Shown: one piece after another, positions 32,796 to 43,722 of the stretch
Layout: each line of letters starts with the position of its first letter
Position numbering within the stretch: position 1 is the first letter of the stretch
Assembly: GCA_021030905.1 (NCBI GenBank)
Contig: JAGFMI010000004.1
Coordinates: 186,001 to 250,000 of the forward strand
DNA: 64,000 bases
Source of the DNA: Pyrenula massariospora
Taxonomy: Eukaryota > Ascomycota > Eurotiomycetes > Pyrenulales > Pyrenulaceae
Direction of reading: 5' to 3'
The notes under the pieces: generated by a model
The model's database searches: none
What the model was told of the DNA's origin: nothing
What the model saw: only the letters and a program-made list of their open reading frames with translations
Position numbers and translations under genes: made by a program

Positions 32796-33797
32796 TCATG
32801 TGCTTTTTGCCTTTGCCATTGATGGTTTGTGAGCAACATTCAGCTGAGCCTTTTCGATATCAGCCAACTCCTGTTCTTTCTCCTTTATGGCCCAAAGCTT
32901 CGCTCCCATCGCTCTATTCTTGGACATGAAAAGATTGACTTTATCGTACAATAGGTGCCCCGCCACCTGATGGTCATATTCCCAAGAATTGTTAGGTCGA
33001 CGAGGTAATATAGACCATCCCGGCGGAGAAACCCTCTCTTGCTTCATTTGCGTACTGATAATATTGTCCCACTGGTCCTCGTCTCTTGCCCATGACCAAA
33101 GATACTCATTATGAAGCTTCTGTTCGTGATATTTTTCGTAGGTCTCCAATTTCTGCCGGAGCAGCCTGCCTAGCATGATAGATTGAGGCTTTCCGTACCG
33201 TAGAAAAGGAACTCCTGAGCCTGATGCAACGACATATTGCGGGACACGGCGTGGACGCCCTCTCAGCTGCTCAAGAGGGAGTGGTCGCTCTAAGACTGGT
33301 TTTGCATCATCGAGCCGCCCGACCTGGTATCTCTTGCTCATGTGTTTGCGGGCGTGTTCGGCACTGCGAATAGAATGCGGTGAAGGAGGGGGCTGTACTG
33401 CTCGGAGCTCCCTGCGATAATTATCCTGCTCTTCACGGAGGACTTTAGTTGACGCAACGAGTGTTGCGAGGCGCGAAGTTGCAACTTCTGTACCATGAGA
33501 GGCTTGGTGCAGCAGGTCGTAGGCCTCGTAGCCAGCTTTCAGGCCATTCGCAGCCTTCGAAGGGGAGAGGATCTTCTTATCTTTACGAAACCGATACCGT
33601 ATAATGCCCCGGACGAAACTGGAATCTAGGGTGGCATTCGTGAGACAGGCCGTTTGCTTGAGCAAAGCTCGGTACAATGCGAGACCTTGAAAATTGGTCA
33701 GTTGTAGTGCCAGAGACAAAAAGGTCTCAGATGTCAGATTCAGCTTACACGCATGGCGGTGTACACCTGACTTATGAGGTGCGAATTGCGTTGGCAT
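32796..33797 (-). CDS. LYR-motif protein (complex-1 LYR family), probably mitochondrial
   Basis: LYR proteins are small basic proteins that bind the acyl-carrier protein and assist Fe-S transfer or respiratory and ribosomal assembly in mitochondria. Two exons (33749-33797 and 32796-33685) give 312 aa. The intron of 63 bp is a multiple of three and open, but its donor (GTAAGC), branch site and CAAG acceptor, plus the join HACLALYRALLKQ, favour splicing. The LYR motif is at residues 19-22, followed by the helical and basic VRGIIRYRFRKDKK. The C-terminal two-thirds extend well beyond the minimal LYR domain and are basic, with aromatic-rich segments (NEYLWSWARDEDQWDN, GWSILPRRPNNSWEYD), resembling fungal LYR-domain proteins of similar size. 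The start at 33797 is the first ATG in frame. Confidence 0.82.
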   Translation of the reverse strand: MPTQFAPHKSGVHRHACKLNLTSETFLSLALQLTNFQGLALYRALLKQTACLTNATLDSSFVRGIIRYRFRKDKKILSPSKAANGLKAGYEAYDLLHQASHGTEVATSRLATLVASTKVLREEQDNYRRELRAVQPPPSPHSIRSAEHARKHMSKRYQVGRLDDAKPVLERPLPLEQLRGRPRRVPQYVVASGSGVPFLRYGKPQSIMLGRLLRQKLETYEKYHEQKLHNEYLWSWARDEDQWDNIISTQMKQERVSPPGWSILPRRPNNSWEYDHQVAGHLLYDKVNLFMSKNRAMGAKLWAIKEKEQELADIEKAQLNVAHKPSMAKAKST

Positions 33798-34124
33798 TCG
33801 ATTTCCTCCATGGGCCTCGAGATGGGAGCTTGGAAGGAAAAGTTGCACTGCAGACGCGTCTCTAAGATTTCCCGACGTGATCACGTGAGCACAAAAGCGT
33901 CTTATAGGGGCTGATAGAGACCAGACGGATAACTGTCATAATGTATTGATCTAAATCCGAACTTGTGTTGTAGGACTCTGTCTCCCTGAAACATCCCAAG
34001 AACAACTTGCATCACAAGTCAATAGTCCTCCCCATAGCAGCGGCAAATTTCATGCTCATGGAAATTAATCGTCATCATGCCCAAATGTTCCCCAACGCCA
34101 GATCGCTGAATGCATATGATTACT
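33798..34124. other. Short intergenic region between LYR gene and MMS2
   Basis: About 330 bp between the LYR gene start and the MMS2 stop, both on the minus strand. It should contain the LYR gene promoter and the MMS2 polyadenylation region. No further feature seen. Confidence 0.5.
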
Positions 34125-34767
34125 CTAGAATGTTGACCCCTCCTGAGGCTGTGGAAGCTTCTTGTGCTGCGGGAGTGCCATGTATCTGAATTTAAATCAG
34201 TGTTGGAAAGGTTCCTGTGCCCACTCCACTCACCTGCGAAGTTCGATCAAGATAGTCTCCATGGTAAAATCTCGTTTCCAACCAAGTAGGCATGGTAGCT
34301 TAGAGGGATCAACCTATTTGCAAAGCATGAGGACCTGTACAATATACAACTCTTGAATTGATTTACTTTTCCCGTCCGAGAGTCGACGCATGGGAGGTTG
34401 ATCCGAGACACGAATTGGATCGTTGGTGGAACATCAGGATAATTGTCACCACAGTGGATATTGACGCTATATATTCGATTCTCGTGCGAGCTCTGGGAAT
34501 GTTCTTTGTCAGCCTTTCCTCTGGAGCCCTTTTTGGGTACTCAAGGGAGAGAATACGCACGTGTGGAGGCCCCAAGATCGTTCCATTCCAGTTCGACATC
34601 ATCAGATCGTCTCCGTCAGCTAGTCCATACGAGCAAGCTTCTAAACAAGAATAAGCTCTGAGATTGTGGAGAGGGGATGCCCAAGGTATAGTACCTGCAC
34701 CCAGACCTTTCTCGCCCTTTTCGAGCTCCTCTAAGAGGCGAAAATTTCGGGGAACTTTGGCGGCCAT
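34125..34767 (-). CDS. MMS2: Ubiquitin-conjugating enzyme variant MMS2 (UEV)
   Basis: MMS2 is the catalytically inactive E2 variant that pairs with Ubc13 to build K63-linked ubiquitin chains, for example on PCNA during error-free DNA-damage tolerance. Five small exons (34695-34767, 34561-34640, 34367-34492, 34234-34313, 34125-34185) give 139 aa, a normal UEV length. Conserved pieces appear in order: VPRNFRLLEELEKGEKG, SYGLADGDDLMMSNWNGTI, GPPHSSHENRIYSVNIHCG, NYPDVPPTIQFVSRINLPC, and YMALPQHKKLPQPQEGSTF. As expected for a UEV, the position that holds the active-site cysteine in true E2s is not followed by an HPN-type catalytic motif. Its start lies 366 bp from that of MON2 on the other strand, so the two share a divergent promoter. 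Confidence 0.97.
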
Positions 34768-35133
34768 TTCTGAGCTGCACTAGATTCAGAAGAGGTGTTG
34801 CGTTGACGAGCGCGGGAATCGAGAGGAAAAAGTAAATGGTTCGCAAGACAAGCTTGGATACCAAGATGTACGGATTGGTGGGCAAACCGGGAGAGCTTCA
34901 GCCTTGCAGACTTACCCGGCAAAACCTTCCCACTACGGTTGAGAGCGATCGAACACCTGTTAGCCTTGCCTTCTAGAACAAATCTCTTGTCTGACATAGA
35001 GCCTCTACAAACCAGAACGTTCGTAGCAAACAAATCATTTGCTCTACTTGCCTTACTCTTGTCGGAAATTAGTGAACACAGCTATAGGCTCCTCCAGCTT
35101 CCAGAATGCCCTGTCAAGAGTCTCAGGACCAAC
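34768..35133. promoter_or_regulatory. Shared divergent promoter of MMS2 and MON2
   Basis: A 366-bp interval between the start codons of MMS2 (-) and MON2 (+). It must hold both promoters and both 5' leaders. An ATG at 34939 opens a plus-strand frame that is in a different frame from or merely extends toward MON2 and is not supported as the start, because the conserved Mon2 N-terminus begins at 35134. No individual factor site is claimed. Confidence 0.55.
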
Positions 35134-38100
35134 ATGACAGCAGCTTTTCTCCAATCAGAGCTTACGAATCTTATTCAAGAAGCTAGAAAGAAATTCCCAG
35201 AAGTCAAAAGTGTAGAACGATTCCGATCCTAATTTGTTGCATATGGACTGACATTGTCAGGCGGCTGAAAACTCACTTGCTGACCTGAAGGGACTTCCAT
35301 CAACATCCGAAGCGCAAATTGCTGGAGGTCAGCCTTTTCTTCGGAAAGGCTGTCGAAGAAGAATGCTGAGTACTTAGACTTGGTTAGGAGACCCCAATTT
35401 CCGGAGCCTTTTGTCCTCGGATGCAAATCCAAGAACCCACGACTCGCTGGCATTAGCACGGTATGCCTCCAAAGGTTGGTTGCGAGTGCTGCATTGCCTC
35501 GAGAACGGCTCAAAGATGTTCTCGAAGCTTTCCAGGAAATATCGACTCAAGGTACGTCATCAGCAAAGAAGTTAGGAGGAGCCTTGTTGATAAGTGGTAG
35601 GCCTTGATGTGCAATTGAAAATACTTCAGACCCTTCCATCTCTACTCCAAATCTACGGAGAAAGCCTCCAAGGTGACCTTATCGGTATAGCCTTTGAAAT
35701 ATGTGGCACATTGCAAGCCGTTAAAAAGGCAGCTGTGAGCAACACCGCCGCTGCCACCTTCCAACAGCTAGTGTCTTCAGTCTTCGAAAAGGTTGCTCAG
35801 GAAGACGGTAAGTGGAAAACTTCACCTCTTTCTCGCCCTTATTGATTTTAAAAATTGTAGCCAAGGGGGATGTTTCAGCCGTCACAAATGTTTCGGTAGG
35901 TCACGAATCGATTGACCTCCGACCAGCTGCTCATGACGCATTCCGGGTATGTTCAGGTCACGTCAAACACTACACTAAAGATTGATTTTCGTTAAGGTAT
36001 TCAACGATCTCTGTATGGTAGTCGATGGAGGTAATCCCAACTTTCTTAAGGTCAAAGGCATTACACCTGGCCTTGCCCTGGAGATATTGGAGAATGTTCT
36101 GTCCAGCAATGCGGCAACCTTTTCGGAACATAGAGAAATATTGCAGCTCGTCCAGCAACGAGTGATGCCTCTGATCACCAGGCTTGCTTCAGAAAAGCAT
36201 CCCTTTGGGACAACTGTCCGTGCAGTTCGGATCTTCTCGATTGCTTTGAAAAGATATCTAGAAATGATGGTCAACGAATGCGAAAAGGCGCTGAATGCTT
36301 TTTCGCACCTACTTGACGGAGATGCTGATTCGCCTTGGCGGCGCGCACTTGCAATGGAATTTTTCCGGACAATCTACGCAGACGCAGGACTTGCTCGTCG
36401 CATTTTCGCGTCCCTTGACGCAATGAAAGGTAGGAAAGATATCATTTGTGACAACATGGGAGGGCTTGTCCGTCTAGCCGCAGAACGTCCTGCGCTTGTC
36501 GGTATAGGCACGCAATCAACGATTCCCCATAGTCGAGGACCTGGCTCAGAAGAACAAGCATCAATGGAGGCTCTTGGTGGGACTGGAGTTGTAAGCTCCG
36601 CAGTCTCTGCTGAGCCCAATGTTACCGGTATAAGCGTCGAATGGAGCACTGTCTCTATCCCGTGCATTGATCAGCCAGACAAAACAACGGCACCACACAT
36701 ACCCAACACCTACATCTATGCGCTGGCGATTGAATGCCTCGCCGCATTTTCGGACGGTCTAGCCAGGTTCATTATGCCCTTGAGTGTGCCTCGAGAGCCT
36801 CGTTCGAAACGTCTGCAGCATCAAGCCTCTCATGGCGACAACGAAGGAAATCTTACACCAGACACGCCCAATACAAAAGAAAGAAACAACCCGTATAGGT
36901 CAAATTCTCGTCGCAAATATCAAATGCTGATTAATCCTCTCACGCTCGATAATCTTCCTCAGCTCGATGAAGTCAGGACGTGTGTTGCTATGATCGAAAA
37001 TTGTTGGCCGGCCTACCTTGCCTCAAGTTCGACCTTCATGTACGCTGCTTTAGATAGCGACTTCTATCATAGCCTTGTGCGATCCTTTCAGAAATTGACG
37101 CAAGTTTCAGGAGTATTGGGCCTTTCAACTCCTCGCGATGCGTTGCTCACTTCTCTCGGAAAGGCAGCTGTACCTCCAGATACTGGAAATATCATGCCGC
37201 TTCGGGAGCATCCGTCCTCCCCTCAAGAGGAAACTGATCCTAGTAAAGGGAGCAAATTTCTCTCTGTTCTCAGCCCCACGTCACCAACATTGGAAACACC
37301 TCGACAATCTTTTGACCAGACTAGATCGTCTCTCAGCACGCGGAATTTGCTGTGTCTCCGTGCTCTTCTCAATCTCGGTATCGCCCTAGGACCCACGCTC
37401 AATGAAGATGCTTGGTCCATTCTAATGGAAACTCTACAGCAGGCGGAAATGGTCATCAGCCTAGCAGCTCGTCTAGCAAGAAGAAAAAGCTCTGCTTCCA
37501 AGTCTCCTGATATGGAGAATGACATAGTTCCTAAAGGCAACATGGGAACCGAAGTGACTGCAGTTCAAACAGCGACCACCAGGCTTTTCGAGTCAACAAG
37601 AGATTATCCAGATCAGCCCTATCTTGACCTGCTTTCAGCACTTCTCAAGCTCTCTGGGTTGCCAATGATATCGCTGGATCCTTCAACAAATCTTGAAGAA
37701 GCCAATGGAGATGCAGCACCCCGTCCTCGTAGAGGCCGAATGCATCAAGCCTCTCGCAGTATCTCATTGTCTATAAGTAAGACGAAGACCCAAGATGATG
37801 AGCTTTTGTTTGTGGTAGAAAAGGTTCGCCTTCTCAGCTTAGCTAGCGTCCAACGTTTAGCATCGGACTTGAACAGCAACTCCGGCTGGTCCAGCATTGT
37901 CAATTTCCTTGTTAGCATCATTCGCGCCGAACTTGACTCCGATCCACGACAGAGGGCTTCCGAGACCCTCGACGAAATACTCACAGAGGTCGGACGGGGT
38001 GCAGCTTCTCAAGAAGGCGGTCTCCAGGATGCAATTTGTATCAACATCCTCAAAGCCCTGAAAGAACAGATCAATGCAGCATACTTCAATGATCAACAGA

Positions 38101-40577
38101 GCGCTTCAAGACTTGCTACAGGCCTCGACATTCACGAGAAAGCCTTCAGTGTGTTGGAGCATGTTCTAGAGAGCTGCGGGGAGGAACTACATAACAGTTG
38201 GACATCAGTCTTCGAGTTGCTCCAAACTACCTACCAGCCTGACGGAAGGATTTCGGACCAAAAAGAAGCCTCGATCAACGTGCCTGTACCACGTTCACTC
38301 AAGATCTTACGTACATCCTTTCGATCCTTGCAGTTGGTCGGATCAGACTTCTTGCGCTTGATTCCTAACCCGTGCTTCCCTATTCTGGTGGAAAGCCTTT
38401 GGAAGTTTGCTGCGCAGGAAGCAGATATGAATGTCTCGCTTACGACAATCAGTTTTTATTGGGATATTATGAACTTCGCGCAAAGCCAGATTGGCTCATC
38501 CTTACTAGCTGCAAACAGATTTGATGCCCTCCTGACAATTGAAGAGCGTTCGATTGAAAGTCACGGTATCGAAAATAAAGAGACCGCCCTGAGCCATCTA
38601 TGGCTTCGGTTGTTGACTTCATTAACAGATCTAGCGACACATCATAGCAAAGAGACGAGGAATGGAGCCATCAGAGTCCTGCTTCGGATATTCGACGCTC
38701 ATGGCCAATACTTGCCGACACAAGCTTGGCAGCTTTGCGCCGACATTCTTCTTGTGAAAACCCTCAGAGGCCAGGCGAGCAACATGCGTTATGCTGGCGA
38801 TGATGATCATGATGCGTGGAAAGAATCTCTTGCTACGCTGATTGAAGGCGTCACCGGTATTCTCTCGCACTACATCTCCACCATTTCCGAAGATGGCGAA
38901 TTCATACGGACATGGAATAAGGTTCTAGGCGTCTATCACGAGATATTACAAGTAGCAGTCCTTTCCCTCTATGCGGACATTTTCCGGTCAATCAGTTCTC
39001 TTCTCCAGGCTCTCCAACAAATAGCATTTGAAGATACTGCAGTATTGCAGGAGCCTTACCGAGTGTGGACCGATAATCATCCTGCAAGGTTATCAATGAG
39101 TCGGGCACCCCAGACGTCTCATACTACAGACGCCAGTTCTGAACCTGAGAATGATGAAATCGAGCCTAATCAAGAAGCTATGACTCAATACGCTAGTGCT
39201 TTTTTGAAGATTTATTCCTTCAAGTCACACCCACCTAGCTTCCTAGACATTACAATCGCTTTGAGGTCCCTCAGGGATGTCGTCTTTGGGTGCTCACATC
39301 CTCCATACACGAGTGACGTCCTGAAACTTTCCCCTGAACAAGAGAAGGTGGTTGAAGTATTACCCTTGATACACGACCGTTCCGATGTTGAGCCAAGTTA
39401 TTTTCTTCGCTATGTCTTGTCTTTCTCGGAAGCATTTCTTAGGGGTGCCGACACATCGACAGGTTTGCCACCTTCCTACGGATCTTCGGATAAACGAAAA
39501 TGGTCTCAACCTACCTATATAGCATTTTCTGATGCCTCCAGAGGAATTATTGACACTATAATGACCTCTACTACCAATGCACGAAAAGAAATCCCGACAT
39601 CTCTTGTAACGGAAGCATTATGCTGTCTGGGCCGCATGATTGCCTCGAAGCATATTGAATTTCCGCGCAATCGAGATCCTCCGATTTGGCAGCAAGCGAC
39701 TTCGACTGCGATACATATCTTGGAGACCGTCATCCCTAAAATTCTACAAAAGGACCTAAACAACAATAATGCTATAACAGAATTTTTCGAGGCGGTTAAC
39801 AGCGTGACTGAATCCATTCTCTTTTCCCTCCAAATTGACGACCTCGCACCGAACGAATACATAGCGCACAAACCCGAAGATTTCGACGTCGACGCCTTCA
39901 AACGTCTCAACTCCGCCATCATCCCATCCTTCGGCATCCCGGCCGTCCCCGACCAAACCCGCCGCACCTACGCCTTTACCCTTCTCCTCGCCTCTCTCGC
40001 CCACCAACCCAAACGCCACGACCTCCCCTCCCGAGAGGACCTACTCGAAAACCCGCTCGCAGACCTCTACCACATTCGCCATCCAGACGTCATCGACGCG
40101 ATGCCCGTCGCCCGCCCAACCGTCGCATACACCGCCCTCGACGCGCTCTTCAACCTCGTCACCGCCCACCGCTCTTCTTCCCCCGACCCGCGCTACGTCG
40201 CTCTCGCAAAAGCCGCCGCCCCCTATGCGGTCCTCCGCGCCGCCCTGCCGCTCAAGTCCTTCATCGCCGACCAGCCTGTCAGCGCGGGCCTCCCGATCCC
40301 GATCTCCGTCCGCGATGAGCTGGTGTACATTATCGATAAGGTCGTGAGTCTGGACTCGGAGGATGCGGCGATCCCTTCGACGACGGGGGGTGATGGGATT
40401 GCGGAGGGGAGGAGCGGGAAGAGGCATCTGAGGTATCTGTATCCGCTGCTGTTGCGGTTTGTGGAGGTGTTGAGGAGGTTGCCCGAGGGGCAGAGGGATG
40501 AACGGTTGTGGGTTGGTGTGAGGAGATGGTTGGGAGCTTGTGGGGAGGCTTGGGGAGCGGTGGGTGAGGGGATTTGA
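35134..40577 (+). CDS. MON2: Mon2-like large armadillo-repeat protein of endosome-Golgi traffic
   Basis: Mon2 is a peripheral membrane protein related to the large Arf-GEFs but lacking the Sec7 domain; in yeast it works with Dop1 and Neo1 in endosome-to-Golgi recycling. Six exons (35134-35211, 35261-35327, 35378-35551, 35601-35807, 35861-35946, 35997-40577) give 1730 aa. The N-terminus (FLQSELTNLIQEARKKFPEV, then AAENSLADLKGLPSTSEAQI) and the helical DCB/HUS-like region (LQTLPSLLQIYGESLQGDL, AAVSNTAAATFQQLV) match fungal Mon2. The rest is alpha-helical repeat with low-complexity inserts near residues 480-520. The last 240 codons are much more GC-rich than the rest, first C-rich then G-rich. 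The gene converges on the PI-PLC-like gene 330 bp downstream. Each intron join preserves frame and homology. Confidence 0.95.
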
Positions 40578-40904
40578 GAAATAGATAAGGGGTTTGCTTT
40601 GCGGTCAGGCGTCGTAGTGCTGATGCGCGCTCCGATTGCTGTACTGTTGTTATCGGCGGCAGGAAAGGTGTGATAGCATGCAGCTTAACAACCTGATATC
40701 TCATTCTCAAATACAGGAAAGAACTTTCTTTAGCTTTAGCTACAATAGAACAGATCTTCAAATCTTGCCTTGAACATTTCCTTATCGACCATTCCCAATA
40801 CATATCCGATCCAAACAATTCTCTAACATTAAAAAATGTTTTTCTCGATCCGAAATATTTCACCTCCTCTTCTCTTCTCCCCTCCACCTTTTCAATCCAT
40901 CCCC
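40578..40904. other. Convergent 3' intergenic region
   Basis: About 330 bp between the stops of MON2 (+) and the PI-PLC-like gene (-). It is AT-richer than both flanking coding ends and should contain both polyadenylation regions. No gene seen. Confidence 0.5.
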
Positions 40905-42416
40905 CTACTTCGCCAAAAGCCTCGCGTTCATCCCGACCACACACCTCACCAGATCCCAATCCCCCTCCAACCCCACCCAATCCGTGACCACAATCCCCGT
41001 CCCCCAATCCCCCTTCTCCTTCCCCTCCATATGTCTCCGACACAACCAATCCACACACGCCGGATTCACCTTCGCCGCAATCTTCTCCGGCCACGTCCCC
41101 ACCTTCCAAAAATTACTCGCGCTCAGGAAATTCACATACAACGGCATCCCCACCCCTCCCCCTTCCCCCTCACCGGGCTTCATCTCATCGCAACAGCACT
41201 CCCCCGCCTTCTCCAGGTGATCGGTACAATACCCAATCTTCTTCTCCACATTCTCGCTCTCCAGCACCTCGTAGAAGTCCTGCACGCAGACCAGCCCGCT
41301 CGGGCACGTCGCGCAGGGTGTGTTGTCGGCCCACACGTGCGCGTCGATGCCCCAGCCTTTGTCGCCCCACTCGTGGCGGAGCGGCTCGTCGAGCTCGAAG
41401 CGGCGCAGCAGCACGATGCGGCCGCGGACCTCGCCGAGGGTTGGGATGCGGGGCTCCGTGAACCACTCGCGCGGGTTGGTGTAGTGGCGCTTGAGGAGCT
41501 GGGAGAGCTGGGCGTCGGTCGCGTTGCCGGTGCCCTCGCGCTTGAGGGAGAGGATGAGGGTTTCGGAGGGGTGGTCGCGCAGGTAGGTGAGGATCTCGGT
41601 GTAGAGGTCGCGGAAGTATTTGGGGCCGGTGAGGGAGATGGGGAAGACGCTGTGGACGAGGATGAGTTTGTCGTTTGCAGGGTCTTCGGGTTTGGCGGGC
41701 TGGACGCGGAGGTCGAAGAAGCGGACGCCGTTTTCGAGTTGAGTTAACGGAGGGGCGGCTTGGCAGCGGACGGAGGGGGGTGCTGCGTGGCAGGTGGGGG
41801 AGTTGTGGGTTCCTGGGATTGAGAGGGCGGATAACGAAGTACTGTCGGGGAGGGTGGACATCCAGCTGGAGAGGTTGGAGGAGGAGTAGAGGGCAACGAA
41901 TGAATGTTCGGGTAGATATATACCGGTGAATTTGTATTTTGGATTGGGTGCGAGGGCGACGAGGGTTTCGGATTCTTTCGTTGGGACGGGGCAGTACATC
42001 TGGTGCTCGCCGCCGAGATCGGTTTTGAAGGTTAGGCGCATGCGTTCTTTGTCAGAGTTGAGGAAATTTTTTACTTCGGTGTGGACAGTTTGGAAGGGCG
42101 CGAGGTGGATGTTATCGAAGTCACGCGTAAAGAAAGGCTTTGCATCCGGTGCGATGGTAGGCACCGCTACTCGAGTGACATTGTTCGTGATACCCACAGA
42201 ATTTGTGAGGTTACTGAAGGTATGTGTAAGGTTGCCAATTGGATCTGAGGAAGCTTCGTGAGGATCGAAGCGCTCTACCTTTGTTAGCTGTAAAGGTGTG
42301 GAGGTGATGTTGCGGATTGTGATCCCTTCTTGAGGCATCTTGTTGGTAACGGGCTTCTTTTTGCCTTTGTTTCCAGAGCCGGCAATGAGACGAAGCCAGG
42401 ATTGTTGGCTTGACAT
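40905..42416 (-). CDS. PI-PLC X-domain phosphodiesterase (bacterial-type)
   Basis: Single exon, 503 aa. The second half is a PLC-like TIM-barrel X domain: SALSIPGTHNSPTCH contains the first catalytic histidine (H204), GVRFFDLRV is the conserved strand around 230-238, and LILVHSVF holds the second histidine (H255). LRDHPSETLILSLKREG is also typical. No Y or C2 domain follows, so the protein is of the bacterial phosphatidylinositol-specific type, which usually cleaves PI or GPI rather than PIP2. The first 200 residues form a separate beta-rich domain with several N-x-S/T sites and no obvious signal peptide. Later cysteines cluster in CATCPSGLVCV and GECCCDEM. Substrate and location are uncertain. 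The coding strand changes from C-rich to G-rich towards the 3' end, as in MON2. Confidence 0.9.
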   Translation of the reverse strand: MSSQQSWLRLIAGSGNKGKKKPVTNKMPQEGITIRNITSTPLQLTKVERFDPHEASSDPIGNLTHTFSNLTNSVGITNNVTRVAVPTIAPDAKPFFTRDFDNIHLAPFQTVHTEVKNFLNSDKERMRLTFKTDLGGEHQMYCPVPTKESETLVALAPNPKYKFTGIYLPEHSFVALYSSSNLSSWMSTLPDSTSLSALSIPGTHNSPTCHAAPPSVRCQAAPPLTQLENGVRFFDLRVQPAKPEDPANDKLILVHSVFPISLTGPKYFRDLYTEILTYLRDHPSETLILSLKREGTGNATDAQLSQLLKRHYTNPREWFTEPRIPTLGEVRGRIVLLRRFELDEPLRHEWGDKGWGIDAHVWADNTPCATCPSGLVCVQDFYEVLESENVEKKIGYCTDHLEKAGECCCDEMKPGEGEGGGVGMPLYVNFLSASNFWKVGTWPEKIAAKVNPACVDWLCRRHMEGKEKGDWGTGIVVTDWVGLEGDWDLVRCVVGMNARLLAK

Positions 42417-43034
42417 GAAGCAGCCTTTGGGAAGAGGAGCAGAGAACCAAGTTCACCCCACCAAGATCTTAGCTTTCAGCCTCTGACGCGGAGGACGTGG
42501 AGGGATCGGCATGTTTAGCGAGAAGGTGGAACATGGATGATGCCGGGGAGATGGCGTTGGTGGTAAGGTGCCGCGTGAAACTGCTCTTTAGAGGCGGGGT
42601 ACCTGAATGCGATGGGAGGGGCAGCATCAGCGGACCCATCTGTACGGTAGCGAGTGAGGCACGGCCAGAAGCACTTCAAGATGCATGCTGCACCGACAGC
42701 AGTGGCCAGAATACTTTTTTCAAATCTTGGATTTCAATCGTTGGATATCATGATCGCCGGCGGCGAAGGAAAGCTCTTCGCGTCGACCAAGTTGTGAAGC
42801 GTACATTTACCGTAAAGCATAAGAGCCTACCACGTCCTAAACCATGGTCAAAGTAGCGTTCCCAGGATGACCCTGACACGCAAAACCTCCCTTGCGATCG
42901 CCGTCCACAGCTGCGTACTCCCTTCCGCTATATTTTTAAGAAATGGAATTTCCCAACTCGTGTGCAGTTGCCCATGGTATCTTTTTCATATGTCAAACGC
43001 CGTCTGTCCTCGCATATATTGTGCCTATGTACTC
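42417..43034. other. Intergenic region
   Basis: About 620 bp holding the promoter of the PI-PLC-like gene and the 3' end of the gluconokinase gene (both minus strand). A plus-strand frame at 42497-42856 has no family resemblance. Nothing else seen. Confidence 0.45.
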
Positions 43035-43722
43035 TCAAGCTTGCGGCTCGATAGATCCGGCCATGATTGCATTCACCAGCTCCATGACTTTCGCCCGAAC
43101 TTCGGTTTCGGGAAGGCTAACGTCCACTTTGTGAATGTCCCACTCCTTCTCGCCAGGGGCTTCTAGGCTTTCAAATTGGCTGCGCACCATCTCCATCTTC
43201 ATGTAATGACCTTTCCGAGCGGCCACTCTTTGTTGCAGGATAGCCTCTGGGGCATCCAAGAAGATGAAATGGGTCCGGACAGAGGGGTATACACCCCGAA
43301 GCACTCGGAACTCGTCTCTGTATTTCTCTTTGAGCGCCGAGCAAGTCACAATGACACCATCCGCCTTGGTCAAGCACCTGGTCGCTTCTTTACGGAGCGA
43401 AACCAGCCAATCCCACCGGTCCGAATCTGTCAGGGGGACATTTGCGCCCATCTTCTCTTTGTTGCTCTTAGAATGAAACTGCGAACGATTAGCACAATGC
43501 GGAGCGGTCGACAAGCAAGCTTACGTCGTCGCCCTCAATATAAGGAAGAGAGAGCTCGTGTGCCAGATATTGAGCGACTGTTGATTTACCGCAACCTGCT
43601 GGGCCAGTCACGATCCACACATGCTCGACACCTGTGGCTTGAGGCTTTCGAGTATCCATGCCATTCCGCATCCCGAGGGTGCTGGGCTTCAAGTAAGGAG
43701 CTTTGTTTTCTGAACATAACAT
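43035..43722 (-). CDS. Gluconokinase
   Basis: Gluconokinase phosphorylates D-gluconate to 6-phosphogluconate with ATP, feeding the pentose-phosphate pathway in the cytosol. Two exons (43525-43722 and 43035-43478) give up to 213 aa, slightly long because of an N-terminal extension; in-frame ATGs at 43722 and 43659 are both possible starts, and the latter would give a more usual N-terminus. The Walker A loop is VTGPAGCGKSTVA. The join across the 46-bp intron gives EGDDFHSKSNKEKM, matching the family's EGDDFHPxxN substrate motif, which strongly supports the splice. DSDRWDWL, VTCSALKEKYRD and RKGHYMKMEMVRSQFESLE are also conserved landmarks. Confidence 0.95.

Noticed and set aside
39756-41109. 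Several long minus-strand and plus-strand frames within the GC-rich ends of MON2 and the PI-PLC-like gene
   Set aside because: These are antisense or off-frame shadows produced by skewed GC-rich codons; the real genes are clear from homology.
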